A stretch of DNA of 64,000 bases from Acidovorax sp. A79 (GCF_041154505.1 NZ_AP028672.1:1005001-1069000); one strand, 5' to 3'. Shown: positions 1 to 11,957, counted from the stretch's first letter. A program made the numbers and translations. Notes: generated by a model not told the origin, from the sequence alone.

Positions 1-25
1 GAAATTTCAGAATTCGCAGCCCTCT

Positions 26-550
26 CTACACACGCCACTTCTCGAGCAACTTGTCGGGGCTCAGGCTGTCATAGCCTTCAAAGGGCTGATGAATCCAGGG
101 GTTTGTCGGCAGAAATTCCACAGAGTAGTCTGCAGAGAACGTAGACAGGCCCTTCGTCCAGATCACCGCACTGCGCAGTTCGGTGATCGGAGCATAGTTG
201 GTCTTCAACATATTGATCACGGCATGCAGAGTGTGGCCGGAGTCCGCAAGATCATCGACCAACAGCACCTTACCGGCGATCTCACCCTTGGGAGTGGTGA
301 TGAAGCGAGCGATATCCAGATGCCCCTGCACGGTGCCGGCTTCAGCACGGTAGGAGCTGGTGGACATGATGGCCAGGGGCTTGTCGAAGATACGACTCAG
401 GATATCGCCGGGACGCAACCCGCCCCGTGCAAGACACAGGATCGTGTCGAACTTCCATCCCGACTGATGCACCTTGAGGGCCAGCTTCTCGATGAGGCTG
501 TGATACTCGTCATAACTGACATAGAGGTGTTTGCCGTCTTCGGTCAACAT
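26..550 (-). CDS. Phosphoribosyltransferase domain protein
   Basis: 174 aa. The type I phosphoribosyltransferase PRPP loop is visible as VLLVDDLADSGHTL at about residues 95-108, after a conserved ARGGLRPGDILS stretch near residue 41 typical of xanthine/hypoxanthine-type enzymes. It should bind PRPP in the cytosol and probably salvages a purine base; the exact base cannot be read from the sequence. It follows purA on the same strand with a 47-bp gap, and the purine-nucleotide gene next door fits a salvage role. The start has a good AGGAG Shine-Dalgarno 7 bases upstream. Alternative: a regulatory PRPP-binding protein without catalysis. Family assignment is firm, substrate is open. Confidence 0.85.
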   Translation of the reverse strand: MLTEDGKHLYVSYDEYHSLIEKLALKVHQSGWKFDTILCLARGGLRPGDILSRIFDKPLAIMSTSSYRAEAGTVQGHLDIARFITTPKGEIAGKVLLVDDLADSGHTLHAVINMLKTNYAPITELRSAVIWTKGLSTFSADYSVEFLPTNPWIHQPFEGYDSLSPDKLLEKWRV

Positions 551-597
551 GAAATGGCTCCTGGATGTATAGCTGTAGAGGCGAGGGTCAAAGGCAA

Positions 598-1986
<1,389 letters not shown>

Positions 1987-2001
1987 TCAATTTTCAATTG
2001 C

Positions 2002-3150
2002 TCAAACAGCCTGCACGACCCACCGGCCCGCAACCTGCACCAGTTCCCGGTCGCAGTGGAACTCGTCCACTTCGCTCTCATGCCCCGGCAGAACGCAGAC
2101 CACCGTCTCACCCGCCTTGCGGAGTTTGGCGATGGCCGCATTGACCTCATCCGACTCCTCCCATGGGGCTCGGATCGCCGCCTTCAACGCACGCGGCGAC
2201 ACTACGCCGACCACTTGCTTGAGATCCAAGCTGAACCCTGCCGCGGGGCGGTTTCTGCCGAACACGGCCCCCACTTCGTCATAGCGCCCGCCTCGGACCA
2301 ACGCATCGCTTGCACCCGGTGCATAGATCGCGAAACGTGCACCGCTGTAATACGCATAACCACGCAAATCGGCCAGATCAAACGTCACGGTAGCCCCCTC
2401 CAACCGGGTAGCAAGCCATTTCAAATTTGATAGCAGCAGGGGAATGTCGGGAAAGTGCTTGAGCGCTTTTTCAGCCTCATCCAACACAGCCTGATCTCCA
2501 TACAGCTGCAGCAGCGCCAGCAAACCTTTGCGAGACTTCTCGGGGAAAGCGCGGGTCAAAGACACCAATTCGCCAGCGTCCTTTGCAGCCAGCGCGGCAT
2601 GGATGGCACTCAACACCTGGGCATTCAGCGGCACGCCAGCCAGCAGGCTGCGCACAATCCGCACGTCCCCCAGGTCGATCGTCGTGCCACGAACGTCCGC
2701 AACCCGCAGGCACTCCCGGGCCAACTGCAAAGCCTCGAGGTCCGCCTCCAGCCCGGCATGCCCGTATATCTCCGCGCCGAACTGCAGGGGCTCGCGTGTG
2801 GCATGGGGACGGTCAGGCCGGGTGTGCAGTACGGGGCCGCAATAGCACAGCCGAGCAACCCCCTTGCGATTGAGCAGGTGCGCATCGATGCGGGCCACTT
2901 GGGGGGTGGTGTCCGCCCGCAGCCCCATGGAACGCCCGGAGAGCTGATCCACCAGCTTGAAGGTCTGGAGGTCGAGCGCCTCGCCAGTACCTGTCAGCAA
3001 GGATTCGAGATGCTCCAGCAAAGGAGGCATCACCAGCTCATAGCCATAACAACGGGCTGTATCAAGCAGCCCGCGACGCAATTCTTCGATGTGCCGCGCT
3101 TCGGACGGCAAGACATCGGCAATGTGATCCGGAAGGACCCAAGCAGACAT
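2002..3150 (-). CDS. hisZ: ATP phosphoribosyltransferase regulatory subunit
   Basis: 382 aa, related to class II histidyl-tRNA synthetase cores but lacking the C-terminal anticodon-binding domain that the true HisS in this window (10632-11957) has. The segment [15 protein letters not shown] is the class II motif-2-like region, and [25 protein letters not shown] matches the HisZ C-terminal core. HisZ forms a hetero-octamer with the short catalytic HisG and confers histidine feedback. Its presence predicts a short-form HisG elsewhere in the genome. It sits between the hfl genes and purA, co-directional with both. Confidence 0.95.
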   Translation of the reverse strand: MSAWVLPDHIADVLPSEARHIEELRRGLLDTARCYGYELVMPPLLEHLESLLTGTGEALDLQTFKLVDQLSGRSMGLRADTTPQVARIDAHLLNRKGVARLCYCGPVLHTRPDRPHATREPLQFGAEIYGHAGLEADLEALQLARECLRVADVRGTTIDLGDVRIVRSLLAGVPLNAQVLSAIHAALAAKDAGELVSLTRAFPEKSRKGLLALLQLYGDQAVLDEAEKALKHFPDIPLLLSNLKWLATRLEGATVTFDLADLRGYAYYSGARFAIYAPGASDALVRGGRYDEVGAVFGRNRPAAGFSLDLKQVVGVVSPRALKAAIRAPWEESDEVNAAIAKLRKAGETVVCVLPGHESEVDEFHCDRELVQVAGRWVVQAV

Positions 3151-3239
3151 GGAGAAAAGGGGAGGCTGTTAAAACCGTGATTCTACCGGGAGGAGAGCGA
3201 AGGCCCGAGAGACTCCACCGCCAGGACTCCAAGCCCAGG

Positions 3240-3422
3240 TCAGAACCACAGCACGGCAACACCGGCAACGATGGCCAGCAATGCGAAAAAACGTATCTGG
3301 CCATCCTGCAGCAGTGCAATCTGGGAGACCGCACGCCGCCAGCCCTGTGGCGATAGGAAGGGCAATAGCCCTTCAATCACCAGCACGAGGGCCAGAGCCG
3401 TCCAAAGGCTGTCAAAAGTCAC
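3240..3422 (-). CDS. DUF2065 (YjeT-like) small membrane protein
   Basis: 60 aa with two hydrophobic segments: residues 6-24 (LWTALALVLVIEGLLPFLS) and 44-60 (FFALLAIVAGVAVLWF), separated by a short basic linker ending in GQIRFFALL. This size and layout match the DUF2065/YjeT family usually found next to hflC. The function is not established, though the position suggests a link to the HflKC membrane complex. The start reads as GTG, and the gene begins 34 bp after the hflC stop. Confidence rests on the size, membrane pattern and conserved position. Confidence 0.85.
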   Translation of the reverse strand: MTFDSLWTALALVLVIEGLLPFLSPQGWRRAVSQIALLQDGQIRFFALLAIVAGVAVLWF

Positions 3423-3456
3423 TGCGGCAAGCTACCAACAACCAGGGCGGTGGAAC

Positions 3457-4368
3457 TCACTTGCGTGCCGCGGCAGCAGGCGCCGTGGCCGAGGTTCCGC
3501 CTCGGAAAGTCTTGAAGAATTCCGAAGACGAGGGATCGAGGACCATCACGTCGGTCTTCTTGTTGAAGCTGGACTTGTATGCCTCCAGGCTGCGGTAGAA
3601 CTGGGCAAACTGTGGGTCCCGGCCAAAAGCCTCGGCGTAGATGCGCGCTGCTTCAGCATCGCCTTCACCCTTGATCTTCTGGGCATCGCGGTAAGCATTG
3701 GCAATCGCTATCTCACGCTGACGATCTGCATCCGCCCGAATTTTTTCGCCCTCGGCCGCCCCTGTGGAGCGCAGTTCATTGGCGACACGCTTACGCTCAG
3801 CCTCCATGCGCCGGTAGACCGATTCCGTGATGGCTTCCACGTAGTCGACGCGGGTAATGCGCACATCCACCACGTCCACACCCCAGGGCTTGGCCCCGCG
3901 AACGGTCTCGAGCACTTCGCGCTTCACATCTGCCATCAGCGCCTCGCGTTTGAGAGACAGCAGTTCCTTGACAGTGCGCTTGTTGATTTCCTCCTGAAAG
4001 GCATTGCGCACCACCCGATTGAGCTGCATGGCCCCGGCGCTTTCGTCCAACCCCACATTGCGGATGTACTCCGTGGGTTCGGAGATGCGCCAGCGCACAT
4101 ACCAGTCGATGACCACACGCTGTTTTTCAGCCGTCAGCATGGGTTCTGTATCGCTGCTGTCCAGCGTCAGAAGACGCTTGTCGATATACGACACATTCTG
4201 GAAAGGCGGCGGCAGCTTGAAATTCAAGCCCGGCTCGGTAATCACTTCCTTGATCTGCCCCAGCGCGTAAAGCACGCCAAACTGGCGCTGGTCCACCACG
4301 AAAAGCATGGAGCTCATGAGGGCCAGCACCACCAGGAGGGTAGATGCAATAAATCCGACTCTGTTCAC
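3457..4368 (-). CDS. hflC: SPFH-family protease modulator HflC
   Basis: 303 aa. One N-terminal membrane anchor (about residues 5-24) is followed by the SPFH/band-7 domain and a charged helical region rich in Arg, Glu and Ala (about 175-250) typical of HflC. With HflK it forms the large periplasmic cage around FtsH and modulates its proteolysis. The start is GTG. Its Shine-Dalgarno TAGGAG overlaps the TAG stop of hflK 9 bases upstream, so the two subunits are probably translationally coupled. The C-terminus ends in an Ala-rich tail. Confidence 0.95.
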   Translation of the reverse strand: MNRVGFIASTLLVVLALMSSMLFVVDQRQFGVLYALGQIKEVITEPGLNFKLPPPFQNVSYIDKRLLTLDSSDTEPMLTAEKQRVVIDWYVRWRISEPTEYIRNVGLDESAGAMQLNRVVRNAFQEEINKRTVKELLSLKREALMADVKREVLETVRGAKPWGVDVVDVRITRVDYVEAITESVYRRMEAERKRVANELRSTGAAEGEKIRADADRQREIAIANAYRDAQKIKGEGDAEAARIYAEAFGRDPQFAQFYRSLEAYKSSFNKKTDVMVLDPSSSEFFKTFRGGTSATAPAAAARK

Positions 4369-4377
4369 GAGCAGCTC

Positions 4378-5751
4378 CTAGCGAGATTCACGATCGCGTG
4401 TGCGACTGCTGTCACGCGCTCGGGGGTCATTCGAAAAAGTGGACGAAGGCACGGCAGGCACCACCGCCGGCGCGGGCGCAGCGGCAGCCGGAGCATCCAG
4501 AGGCCCTGCTCCGCTCGCCACGCCTTGCATGATCTTGTCCAGGGGCAGATACAGCAGATTGGAGCCCTGGCGCGACTCGACCAGCACTTTGGTCACATTG
4601 CCGTAAATCTGCTGCATGGCCTCCAGGTACATGCGGTCACGGGTCACCTGAGGCGATTTTTGGTATTCCGCCAGAATGGAAGAGAAGCGTTGCGCATCGC
4701 CTTGCGCCTGCGCAACAATCCGCGCCTTGTAAGCTGCCGCCTCCTCATTCAAGCGCGACGCAGAGCCCACTGCACGCGGGATGACATCATTGGCGTATGC
4801 CTGCGCTTCGTTCTTGGCCCGCTCGCGCTCCTGCCCTGCTTTCAGCACATCGTCAAACGACGCCTGCACCTGTTCAGGTGGACGCACCCCCCCCTGCTGC
4901 AGATTGATTCCAACAACTTCGACACCGACCTTGTAGCGGTCAAGAATGGTTTGCATGAGCGCACGGACCCGCGGTGCAATCTGGTCACGCTCTTCGGCCA
5001 GGGCCGTATCCATGCGCATCTTTCCTACCACTTCGCGAACCGCCGTTTCGGCGGCCTGTACCACTGCATCCGACGGATTCTTGCTTTCAAACAGCCAGGC
5101 ACGCGCATCACTCAAGCGGTACTGCACCGCAAACTTGATCTCGACGATGTTCTCGTCTTCGGTGAGCATGGCCGACTCGCGCAGGCCGGTGCTCTTGATG
5201 ACGCTGTCCCGGCCCACGTCGGCGGAGCGAATCTGGGTCACGAAAACAAGCTCGTGGCGCTCGATGGGGTATGGCAATCGCCAGTTGAAACCCGCGCCCA
5301 CCGTACTCTTGTATTTGCCAAACTGAGTGATCACGGCCTGCTGGCCTTCCTGGACGATGAAGAACCCTGTCCCCATCCAGATGACAAACACAATCCCGGC
5401 GATCAGCCCCACACCAACGCCTGCGCTCTTCATGTCGGGTTGGAACCCGCCGCCCGAACCGCCACCGTTGCCCGGCCCGCGCCCGCCACCGTTCTTGGAT
5501 CCAAACAATCCGCCCAGCTTCCGGTTCAGGTCGCGCCACAGTTCGTCGAGATCCGGCGGCTGCCCATTGCCCGGGCGCTGGTCACCCCCCCGGTTTCCCG
5601 AAGGCGGGGGAGCGGGGCGGTCCTCTGGGCGTGCGCCATCATCGGACTTGTTGTCTTCGCCGCGTCCCCACCGGGGATCGTTCAGGTTGAACATGCCCCG
5701 AATACGTGCTGGCAGCGAAGTCCAGCGTAGGGTGCGATTTTGGAAATTCAT
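4378..5751 (-). CDS. hflK: SPFH-family protease modulator HflK
   Basis: About 457 aa. A Gly/Pro-rich acidic cytoplasmic N-terminus with PPDLDELWRDLNRKLGGLFG leads into one membrane helix (VGVGLIAGIVFVIWMGTGFFIVQ) and the SPFH domain, then a Pro/Ala tail. Partner of HflC in the FtsH-associated cage. Start uncertain: the frame is open back to 5805, directly abutting hflX. I chose the ATG at 5751 (MNFQNRTLRW) because AGAGA lies about 8 bases upstream; an ATG at 5694 (MFNLNDPRWG) is a serious alternative. The end is certain. Confidence 0.93.
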   Translation of the reverse strand: MNFQNRTLRWTSLPARIRGMFNLNDPRWGRGEDNKSDDGARPEDRPAPPPSGNRGGDQRPGNGQPPDLDELWRDLNRKLGGLFGSKNGGGRGPGNGGGSGGGFQPDMKSAGVGVGLIAGIVFVIWMGTGFFIVQEGQQAVITQFGKYKSTVGAGFNWRLPYPIERHELVFVTQIRSADVGRDSVIKSTGLRESAMLTEDENIVEIKFAVQYRLSDARAWLFESKNPSDAVVQAAETAVREVVGKMRMDTALAEERDQIAPRVRALMQTILDRYKVGVEVVGINLQQGGVRPPEQVQASFDDVLKAGQERERAKNEAQAYANDVIPRAVGSASRLNEEAAAYKARIVAQAQGDAQRFSSILAEYQKSPQVTRDRMYLEAMQQIYGNVTKVLVESRQGSNLLYLPLDKIMQGVASGAGPLDAPAAAAPAPAVVPAVPSSTFSNDPRARDSSRTRDRESR

Positions 5752-5805
5752 GCGCAAAGTCTCTGGTTCTCTGGATGGCATCGGTAATGCTGGCATTGTG
5801 CCCAA

Positions 5806-6984
5806 TCAGGGCTCGGACCCTGGCAATTCAATGGCGGCACCAGGGGTCATGCCTTCTTGAGCCGCAATCACCACCCTGGATGCAAGCGCCTGGCGAAGCG
5901 TGTCCAGCCCTTCGCCGGAGCGCGCGCTCACGAACAGGCGCTGGAACAATTGCCCATCCACATCGTACTGATCCTCCAGAAGCGGGGGACGTTGCTCCGC
6001 CTGCAGAGCATCCAGCTTGTTGAACACCAGTATCTGAGGAATATCCGCAGCCCCGATCTCATGCAGCACCTTCTGGACCTGCGCCATCTGCTCCGGAAAG
6101 CCCGGATTGGAGGCATCCACCACATGAAGCAGCAGATCCGCATCAATGGCCTCCTGCAACGTCGCCTGGAATGCATCCACCAGGCCATGGGGTAGGTCCC
6201 GAATGAATCCAACCGTATCGGAGAGGGACACTGATCGTCCTGCAGCGCCCAGATACAGTTGGCGCGTTGTCGTGTCCAGCGTGGCAAACAGTTGGTCTGC
6301 GGCATAGGCACGGGCCTTCACCAACGCATTGAACAAGGTGGACTTGCCCGCATTGGTGTAGCCGACCAATGAAATATTGAAGGTGTCGCGCCGCTCCCGT
6401 TGCCGCCTCTGGGTGGACCGCTGCCGCTTGACCTTGACAAGACGCTCGCGGGTGCGCTTGACGGCGTCGCCAATCATCCGGCGGTCGAGTTCAATCTGCT
6501 TCTCGCCAGGGCCACCACGTGCGCCAATCCCACCCGTCTGACGCTCCAGGTGAGACCATCGACGCACGAGGCGGGTGCTGAGGTACTGCAGTCGCGCGAG
6601 CTCCACCTGAAGCTTGCCCTCATGGCTGCGGGCGCGCTGGGCAAAAATCTCCAGAATCAGCAGCGTGCGGTCGTTGACTGGAAGCTCAAGGTGACGCTCC
6701 AGGTTACGTTGCTGGGCTGGGCTGAGCGATTGATCGAACAGCACCTCTACCGCACCGTGCATCTGTGCCGCAGTGCGAATTTCGTCTGCCTTGCCACTTC
6801 CGACAAACAAGGCCGCGTCCGGGGCCTTGCGTTTGCATGTCAGGCGGCCAACCGGGTTCATACCCGCCGTCTGTGCGAGCAGGCCCAATTCCTCGAGATC
6901 GCCATCAAAATGGGGAAAACCAAAGTCCACCCCCACCAGCAGCACCGGGGTGCCGTCCACGCGCGAAGATGTCATCGCATGCAA
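5806..6984 (-). CDS. hflX: Ribosome-associated GTPase HflX
   Basis: 392 aa. The N-terminal HflX domain with the glycine-rich QTGGIGARGGPGEKQ linker (about residues 165-180) precedes a G domain with P-loop GYTNAGKSTLFN, the switch II DTVGFIRDLPH and the NKLD specificity motif. HflX splits stalled or heat-damaged ribosomes. It sits between hfq and hflK as in the classic hfq-hflX-hflKC cluster. A second ATG nine bases in (MTSSRVDGTP) could also be the start. All G motifs are intact. Confidence 0.96.
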   Translation of the reverse strand: MHAMTSSRVDGTPVLLVGVDFGFPHFDGDLEELGLLAQTAGMNPVGRLTCKRKAPDAALFVGSGKADEIRTAAQMHGAVEVLFDQSLSPAQQRNLERHLELPVNDRTLLILEIFAQRARSHEGKLQVELARLQYLSTRLVRRWSHLERQTGGIGARGGPGEKQIELDRRMIGDAVKRTRERLVKVKRQRSTQRRQRERRDTFNISLVGYTNAGKSTLFNALVKARAYAADQLFATLDTTTRQLYLGAAGRSVSLSDTVGFIRDLPHGLVDAFQATLQEAIDADLLLHVVDASNPGFPEQMAQVQKVLHEIGAADIPQILVFNKLDALQAEQRPPLLEDQYDVDGQLFQRLFVSARSGEGLDTLRQALASRVVIAAQEGMTPGAAIELPGSEP

Positions 6985-7044
6985 ATCAGATAGCCTTCTC
7001 GCACCATCCGTGCAAGAAGCGAAGACCGGTTCAGAAACAACAAC

Positions 7045-7299
7045 TCAAGCGTTGCTGCTATCTGCATCAGGGGTGTCGGCGGTGGAAAAATTGACGGCGC
7101 GACCTGGCACGATGGTGGAAATAGCGTGCTTGTAAACCATCTGGGTCACTGTATTGCGCAGCAACACCACATACTGGTCGAATGACTCGATCTGCCCCTG
7201 CAGCTTGATTCCATTCACCAGATAGATGGAAACAGGAACATGCTCCCGACGCAGCGCGTTGAGGAAGGGATCTTGCAAAAGCTGGCCTTTATTGCTCAC
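7045..7299 (-). CDS. hfq: RNA chaperone Hfq
   Basis: 84 aa. Sm1 motif ([21 protein letters not shown]) and Sm2 with [10 protein letters not shown] are both present; the [10 protein letters not shown]-terminus matches the proximal U-rich-RNA-binding face. Hfq forms a hexamer that pairs small RNAs with mRNAs. I place the start at a GTG at 7299 ([12 protein letters not shown]) because GGAGA lies 5 bases upstream and it gives the standard Hfq N-terminus. The frame stays open to 7338, but that extension is not family-like. The C-terminal tail is short and acidic, as in betaproteobacteria. Confidence 0.97.
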   Translation of the reverse strand: MSNKGQLLQDPFLNALRREHVPVSIYLVNGIKLQGQIESFDQYVVLLRNTVTQMVYKHAISTIVPGRAVNFSTADTPDADSSNA

Positions 7300-7404
7300 G
7301 ATATTCTCCGTGTTCAAAATGTTGTTGTAAACCAGCACCTTACCACAGCCCGAAGGGCAAATCGGGCTGGTAGTGCATGGCCCTTCAGGGCTCCAGCCTT
7401 TGGA

Positions 7405-8748
7405 TCAGGCCTCGTCCTTGTCGGCAAAAGGATTGTGGGAGGTTTTCATTTCTATCCGCAGCGGCGTGCCCACCAGATCAAACTCTTTGCGGAAGCGTCC
7501 TTCCAGGAAGCGCTTGTAGGCATCGGTGACATGTTCGAGCGAATTGCCATGGATCACGATCACCGGCGGGTTCATGCCCCCCTGGTGTGCATATCGCATC
7601 TTGGGGCGGAACATGCCTGCTCGCTTGGGACTTTGGAACTGCACAGCCTCCAGGAGCAGGCGTGTAAGCACCGGCGTGGACATTTTGCAGGTTGCCGCCT
7701 TGTGCGCCTGGGCGATCGACGTCCACAGCGGCCCCAGCCCCTGCCGCTTCTTGGCGGAAATGAAATGCATCGAGGCAAACTTCAGAAAGGCGAGCCGGGT
7801 CTCGATGGACCGTTCCAGCAACTGGCGCTGGTAGTCGTCCACGGCATCCCATTTGTTGACAGCCACCACCACGGCCCTGCCGCTTTCAAGGATGTAGCCT
7901 GCGATGTGCGCATCCTGATCCGTGACCCCCTGGGTCGCGTCCAGCAGCAGCAGAACCACGTTGGCCGATTCAATGGCCTGGAGAGTCTTCACGACCGAAA
8001 ATTTCTCGATCGCCTCAAACACCTTGCCCTTGCGGCGCAACCCCGCCGTATCGACCAGCTCGAAGCGTTGGCCATTGCGCTCGAATGGCACGGTGATGGC
8101 ATCCCGGGTCGTGCCCGGCATGTCAAACGCGACAAGGCGCTCCTCGCCAAGCCAAGTGTTGATCAGCGTCGATTTACCGACATTGGGCCGCCCTGCGACG
8201 GCAAGCTTGATGATGCTCTTGTCGGAGCCGGTCTCGGAGTCGTCCGGCTCAGGAAGCTGCAGGGGTTCCAGGGCGATATCAACCAGACTGCGGATACCCT
8301 GCCCATGCGCCGCGGACACGGGATACACCTCGCCCAGCCCCAGCTCATAAAACTCTGCTAGCTGCACGCCTTCCAGCATGCCCTCCGCCTTGTTGGCGAC
8401 CAGCACACAGGGTTTGCCAAGGCGGCGCAGGTAGTTTGCAATGTCATGGTCCTGCGCAGAAACGCCGGCACGTGCATCGACCACGAAGATGACCACATCC
8501 GCCTCGGCAACGGCCTGCTGCGTCTGCTTGGCCATCTCCTTGTAGATGCCACTCGATGCATCAGGCTCGAAGCCCCCTGTATCGATGACGATGTACTCGT
8601 GCTTGCCTTGCTTGCCATTGCCGTAATGCCGGTCTCGCGTCAGCCCGGCGAAATCCGCCACGATGGCGTCGCGAGACTTGGTCAGACGGTTGAAAAGCGT
8701 GGACTTGCCGACATTCGGACGCCCGACGAGGGCGATAACTGGCTTCAT
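7405..8748 (-). CDS. der: Ribosome biogenesis GTPase Der
   Basis: 447 aa with two tandem G domains: the first P-loop GRPNVGKS at residues 9-16 with DTGGFE, the second again [13 protein letters not shown] near residue 185 with DTAGLRRKG, and a C-terminal KH-like domain. Der (EngA) is needed for 50S assembly. The start is the ATG at 8748 giving [11 protein letters not shown], with GGATC about 10 bases upstream. The upstream open frame to 8790 overlaps the end of bamB and is not family-like. Thirteen bases separate it from bamB. Confidence 0.97.
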   Translation of the reverse strand: MKPVIALVGRPNVGKSTLFNRLTKSRDAIVADFAGLTRDRHYGNGKQGKHEYIVIDTGGFEPDASSGIYKEMAKQTQQAVAEADVVIFVVDARAGVSAQDHDIANYLRRLGKPCVLVANKAEGMLEGVQLAEFYELGLGEVYPVSAAHGQGIRSLVDIALEPLQLPEPDDSETGSDKSIIKLAVAGRPNVGKSTLINTWLGEERLVAFDMPGTTRDAITVPFERNGQRFELVDTAGLRRKGKVFEAIEKFSVVKTLQAIESANVVLLLLDATQGVTDQDAHIAGYILESGRAVVVAVNKWDAVDDYQRQLLERSIETRLAFLKFASMHFISAKKRQGLGPLWTSIAQAHKAATCKMSTPVLTRLLLEAVQFQSPKRAGMFRPKMRYAHQGGMNPPVIVIHGNSLEHVTDAYKRFLEGRFRKEFDLVGTPLRIEMKTSHNPFADKDEA

Positions 8749-8761
8749 TGAATAAGATCCA

Positions 8762-9928
8762 TCAATCAGGACGGAATCCGTAGACGCCACCGTTTCGCGT
8801 GACCACCACCAGCGTATCGGCAGCGACAGCAGGCGCCGCAGCTATGCCGGATGCATCGGTGGCAATGCGGTTAAGCGGAGAACCGTCCGCACGGGAAAGT
8901 AGATGAACGAGGCCTGCATCGTCCCCGACCACCACCGAGCGCCCCAGCAGCAAAGGCGCTGTCAGTTTGCGGTGCTTGAGCCTGTCCGTCGCCCACAGGC
9001 GTGAGCCGTCGCTGCGGCGCCACGCAATCACCGTGCCATTGCTCTCGGCCCCGAACAGCGCTTCGCCATCGCCGTGCACTCCATCGGCTCCACTGGCCGG
9101 CTGCGTCCAGGCCACCGCGCCTCTGGCCGTATTGACGCAACCCACAGCCGACTGGAAGGCCCGTGCACAGACGGAGTCCCCTACCCGGCTGGTACGGCCG
9201 ACCAGTTCCACCAGGCGTTCGACATCATTGGTACCGCGCGAACTGGCCAGCGGCGCCTCCCAGCGAACGCTGCCGTTGTCCGGGTTCAAGCCCACAAGGC
9301 GGCCGGCAAAACCCGCCACCAAGGTATCTCCCACAGCCAGGAGCACGCCGGCTTGGCGCAAGACCAAGGGGTCTCCAGGGCGCTGCTGGCTCCAGAGCTT
9401 GCGCCCCGTCACAGCATCGTAGGCGGCCAGCGACCGATCCGTCGACAGCACAAAGACACGCCCGCCAGCAACCAGGGGGGGCGTGAATACCTGCGCAGCC
9501 AGGGATTGCCGCCATCGCTCACGGCCGGCATCCAGAACAATCAACGTGTTGCTGCGGGACACGACAGCCGCAGACTTTCCATCGCTTCCCACACCCGCGG
9601 ACAAGGGCTCGGCCAGTGCGGTGCGCCATACGTCTCCACCGGTGCGCGCATCGATCGCAGCCACCACGCCGTCAGCGGATGCCACGGTCACCACATTGCC
9701 TGCGGAGTGGACCTCCAGCGGAAATCCTCCGACGTTGCCGATGCGCGCTGTCCATGCCTGCCGCACACCCAGGACAGCGACATTGGCCCCCAGATCGGCA
9801 GGTACGGGTTTGGAGCTGCTGCCACTCCACAGCGAACACCCGGCCAACGTGGCGACCAGCACCGCGGACGAAACGCCACGCAGCAGCATCCGCCCGCCCG
9901 GCGTGTTGTTTGCACAAATGAACGCCAT
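8762..9928 (-). CDS. bamB: Outer membrane assembly lipoprotein BamB
   Basis: 388 aa. A lipoprotein signal ([10 protein letters not shown], lipobox Cys at about residue 31) is followed by PQQ-like beta-propeller repeats, for example [31 protein letters not shown] and [14 protein letters not shown], consistent with an eight-bladed propeller. BamB is the scaffold lipoprotein of the BAM complex that inserts outer membrane beta-barrels. It begins 2 bp after the yfgM-like gene, with GGAAGGGG about 10 bases upstream of the ATG at 9928. An internal ATG at 9889 would give a shorter, more classical signal peptide. Confidence 0.95.
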   Translation of the reverse strand: MAFICANNTPGGRMLLRGVSSAVLVATLAGCSLWSGSSSKPVPADLGANVAVLGVRQAWTARIGNVGGFPLEVHSAGNVVTVASADGVVAAIDARTGGDVWRTALAEPLSAGVGSDGKSAAVVSRSNTLIVLDAGRERWRQSLAAQVFTPPLVAGGRVFVLSTDRSLAAYDAVTGRKLWSQQRPGDPLVLRQAGVLLAVGDTLVAGFAGRLVGLNPDNGSVRWEAPLASSRGTNDVERLVELVGRTSRVGDSVCARAFQSAVGCVNTARGAVAWTQPASGADGVHGDGEALFGAESNGTVIAWRRSDGSRLWATDRLKHRKLTAPLLLGRSVVVGDDAGLVHLLSRADGSPLNRIATDASGIAAAPAVAADTLVVVTRNGGVYGFRPD

Positions 9929-9930
9929 GG

Positions 9931-10617
9931 TTATTTCACCCCTTCCACAGGAGCAGCCGCAGCCACCGCGATACCCTGCGGCGAGACCCCCAGGGCACCA
10001 AGCTTGATTTCCACGAGGCGCCGATACTCCACACTCTCCTCGAAGGCCTTGTATGCCTTCGCATACTCCGCGATCGCCTCTGTGCGCTTGCCCTGCAGGG
10101 AATAGATATCACCCTTGCGATCTGCGAACACCGCTTCAAACTCAAGGGGAGTGCTGCCAGACACCTGCTTGAGCGCCTCATCGTAGTTTTTCTGGTCCAT
10201 CAGCACGCTGGCCAAGCGCAACCTGGCCAGCGCCTTGAGGCCATCATCCCCTGACTGGGCGGCCACCCAGGCCAGCGCTTCTTTCGCGCCATCGGCATTG
10301 CCGACATCCACCATCGTCTTGGCGAGCGCGAGGCCGGCCTGGCTGGCCTGCGTAGTGCCCGAATACTTGGCCTTGAGGTCGGCAAACGCCTGCGCCATGC
10401 GCGCTTGATCCCCCGTCCGGGCAGCCACGTCCACGGCATCAAAGAGCGCCGCGGCCTGGCTCGCCTGGCGGTTTTGCCAATACTGGTATCCGTTCCACGC
10501 AACCAGGGAGCCCGCCACCAGAATCAGTACCGAACTGATGAGCGTGCCCCAGGTGTTCCAGAAATGCTTGAGCTGGTCAAGCTGTTCTTGTTCTTCGAGA
10601 TCTAGGTGATTTGCCAT
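9931..10617 (-). CDS. YfgM-like TPR membrane protein
   Basis: 228 aa. After a short cytoplasmic start rich in Glu and Leu, one membrane helix (about residues 25-43) is followed by a periplasmic Ala-rich helical domain of TPR type, with segments such as ALFDAVDVAARTGD and GDIYSLQGKRTEAIAEYAK. The fold and position between hisS and bamB match YfgM, a SecYEG-associated periplasmic chaperone-like protein. The ATG at 10617 gives the usual MANHLDLEEQEQ start; the open frame extends to 10662 inside hisS. Confidence 0.9.
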   Translation of the reverse strand: MANHLDLEEQEQLDQLKHFWNTWGTLISSVLILVAGSLVAWNGYQYWQNRQASQAAALFDAVDVAARTGDQARMAQAFADLKAKYSGTTQASQAGLALAKTMVDVGNADGAKEALAWVAAQSGDDGLKALARLRLASVLMDQKNYDEALKQVSGSTPLEFEAVFADRKGDIYSLQGKRTEAIAEYAKAYKAFEESVEYRRLVEIKLGALGVSPQGIAVAAAAPVEGVK

Positions 10618-10631
10618 GGAATATGTTCTGT

Positions 10632-11957
10632 TTAGCGGTTGGATTGTAGGTGGGACACCCATTCGACCAGTGAGTCCAGCGGTTGCTCGGCCTGCGCTCC
10701 GACACCATCGCGCAAGGACTTGACAACAACCATCCCTCGGGAGAGCTCATCGTCGCCAAAGACCAGTGCATGCAGCGCGCCGCTCGCATCTGCCTTCTTG
10801 AACTGGGACTTCATGCTGCCCATTCCTTCACCGCCTGCGGGCGCAGCATGCATCTGCACACTGACGCCAAGCTGCCGCAGGCGCTCGATGGCCGCCACCG
10901 CCACCGGCAACGCCGCCGCCGAGGGAATCACCGCATACACATCGGGAGCCAGCGCCGGCAATGCGCTGGCCTGCTCCTTGAGGAGTTCGAGCACACGCTC
11001 AACCCCCAGCGCCCAGCCCACCGCTGGCGCAGCCTTGCCACCAATCTGACCGATCAGGTAGTCGTAGCGGCCGCCGCCACAGATCGTGCCCTGCGAGCCC
11101 AATTGGTCGGTGACGAACTCGAACACGGTCAGGTTGTAGTAGTCCATGCCCCTGACAAGGCGCGGATTGACGGTCCATGCGACGCCATTGGCACTCAGGA
11201 TGGACTTCACTGCGTCGAAATGCGCGAGCGACTCCGGCCCCAGGAAATCGATCAACCGAGGTGCGGCCTCCACGATGGCCTGCATGGCGGGGTTCTTGGT
11301 ATCCAGAATGCGCAGGGGGTTGCTGTGCAAACGCCGGCGTGCTTCTTCGTCCAGCACATCGGCATGCTGCTCGAGGTACGAGATCAGCGCAGCACGATGG
11401 GCCTTGCGTTCATGGGGCTCGCCCAGGCTGTTGAGCTCCAGCCGCACATTCTGAAGCCCCAGTTCACGCCACAGCCCCTGGGCCAGCAAAATCAGTTCCG
11501 CGTCGACTTCGGCGCCCGGAAAACCCAGCGCCTCGGCGCCAATCTGATGGAACTGGCGATACCGCCCGCGCTGCGGACGCTCGTGGCGGAACATGGGCCC
11601 CATGTAGTACAGGCGCTTGCCCCCGTCGTACAGCATGGAATGCTCGGCCACGGCGCGCACGACGCCTGCCGTCGCCTCGGGGCGCAGGGTCAGGTGCTCG
11701 CCATTGAGACGGTCCTCGAACGAGTACATCTCTTTTTCAACAATATCGGTCACCTCGCCGAGCCCCCGCACAAAAAGCGGCGTGGGCTCGACGATCGGTG
11801 TGCGGATATTGCGGTAGGCGTAGCGCGCCATCAGGCCCCGGACCTTGGCCTCCAGCCACTCCCAGCGGGCAGATTCCGGAGGCAGGATGTCATTCATGCC
11901 TTTCACGGCCACCAGCTTTTCCGGCTTGGGCGAGGTGGCGCTTTTTTCGTTACTCAC
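10632..11957 (-). CDS. hisS: Histidyl-tRNA synthetase
   Basis: About 441 aa. Class II synthetase motifs are present: [11 protein letters not shown] at the N-terminus, motif 2 [24 protein letters not shown], the HisA motif [14 protein letters not shown], and motif 3 [14 protein letters not shown], then the C-terminal anticodon-binding domain. It charges tRNA-His. The frame opens at a TTG (11978), but I prefer the GTG at 11957 ([10 protein letters not shown]), which gives a conventional N-terminus. No clear Shine-Dalgarno precedes either one. It is the first gene of the hisS-yfgM-bamB-der run, 93 bp after ispG. Confidence 0.97.
   Translation of the reverse strand: MSNEKSATSPKPEKLVAVKGMNDILPPESARWEWLEAKVRGLMARYAYRNIRTPIVEPTPLFVRGLGEVTDIVEKEMYSFEDRLNGEHLTLRPEATAGVVRAVAEHSMLYDGGKRLYYMGPMFRHERPQRGRYRQFHQIGAEALGFPGAEVDAELILLAQGLWRELGLQNVRLELNSLGEPHERKAHRAALISYLEQHADVLDEEARRRLHSNPLRILDTKNPAMQAIVEAAPRLIDFLGPESLAHFDAVKSILSANGVAWTVNPRLVRGMDYYNLTVFEFVTDQLGSQGTICGGGRYDYLIGQIGGKAAPAVGWALGVERVLELLKEQASALPALAPDVYAVIPSAAALPVAVAAIERLRQLGVSVQMHAAPAGGEGMGSMKSQFKKADASGALHALVFGDDELSRGMVVVKSLRDGVGAQAEQPLDSLVEWVSHLQSNR

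Noticed and set aside
3271..5730. A plus-strand open frame of 819 codons opposite hflK and hflC
   Set aside because: It lies antisense to two clear genes and shows no recognisable domain.
7347..7368. Hairpin AGCCCGA/TCGGGCT between hfq and der as a terminator
   Set aside because: It has no T-tract on the minus strand, and the hfq gene continues the same transcript; more likely a small structured spacer.
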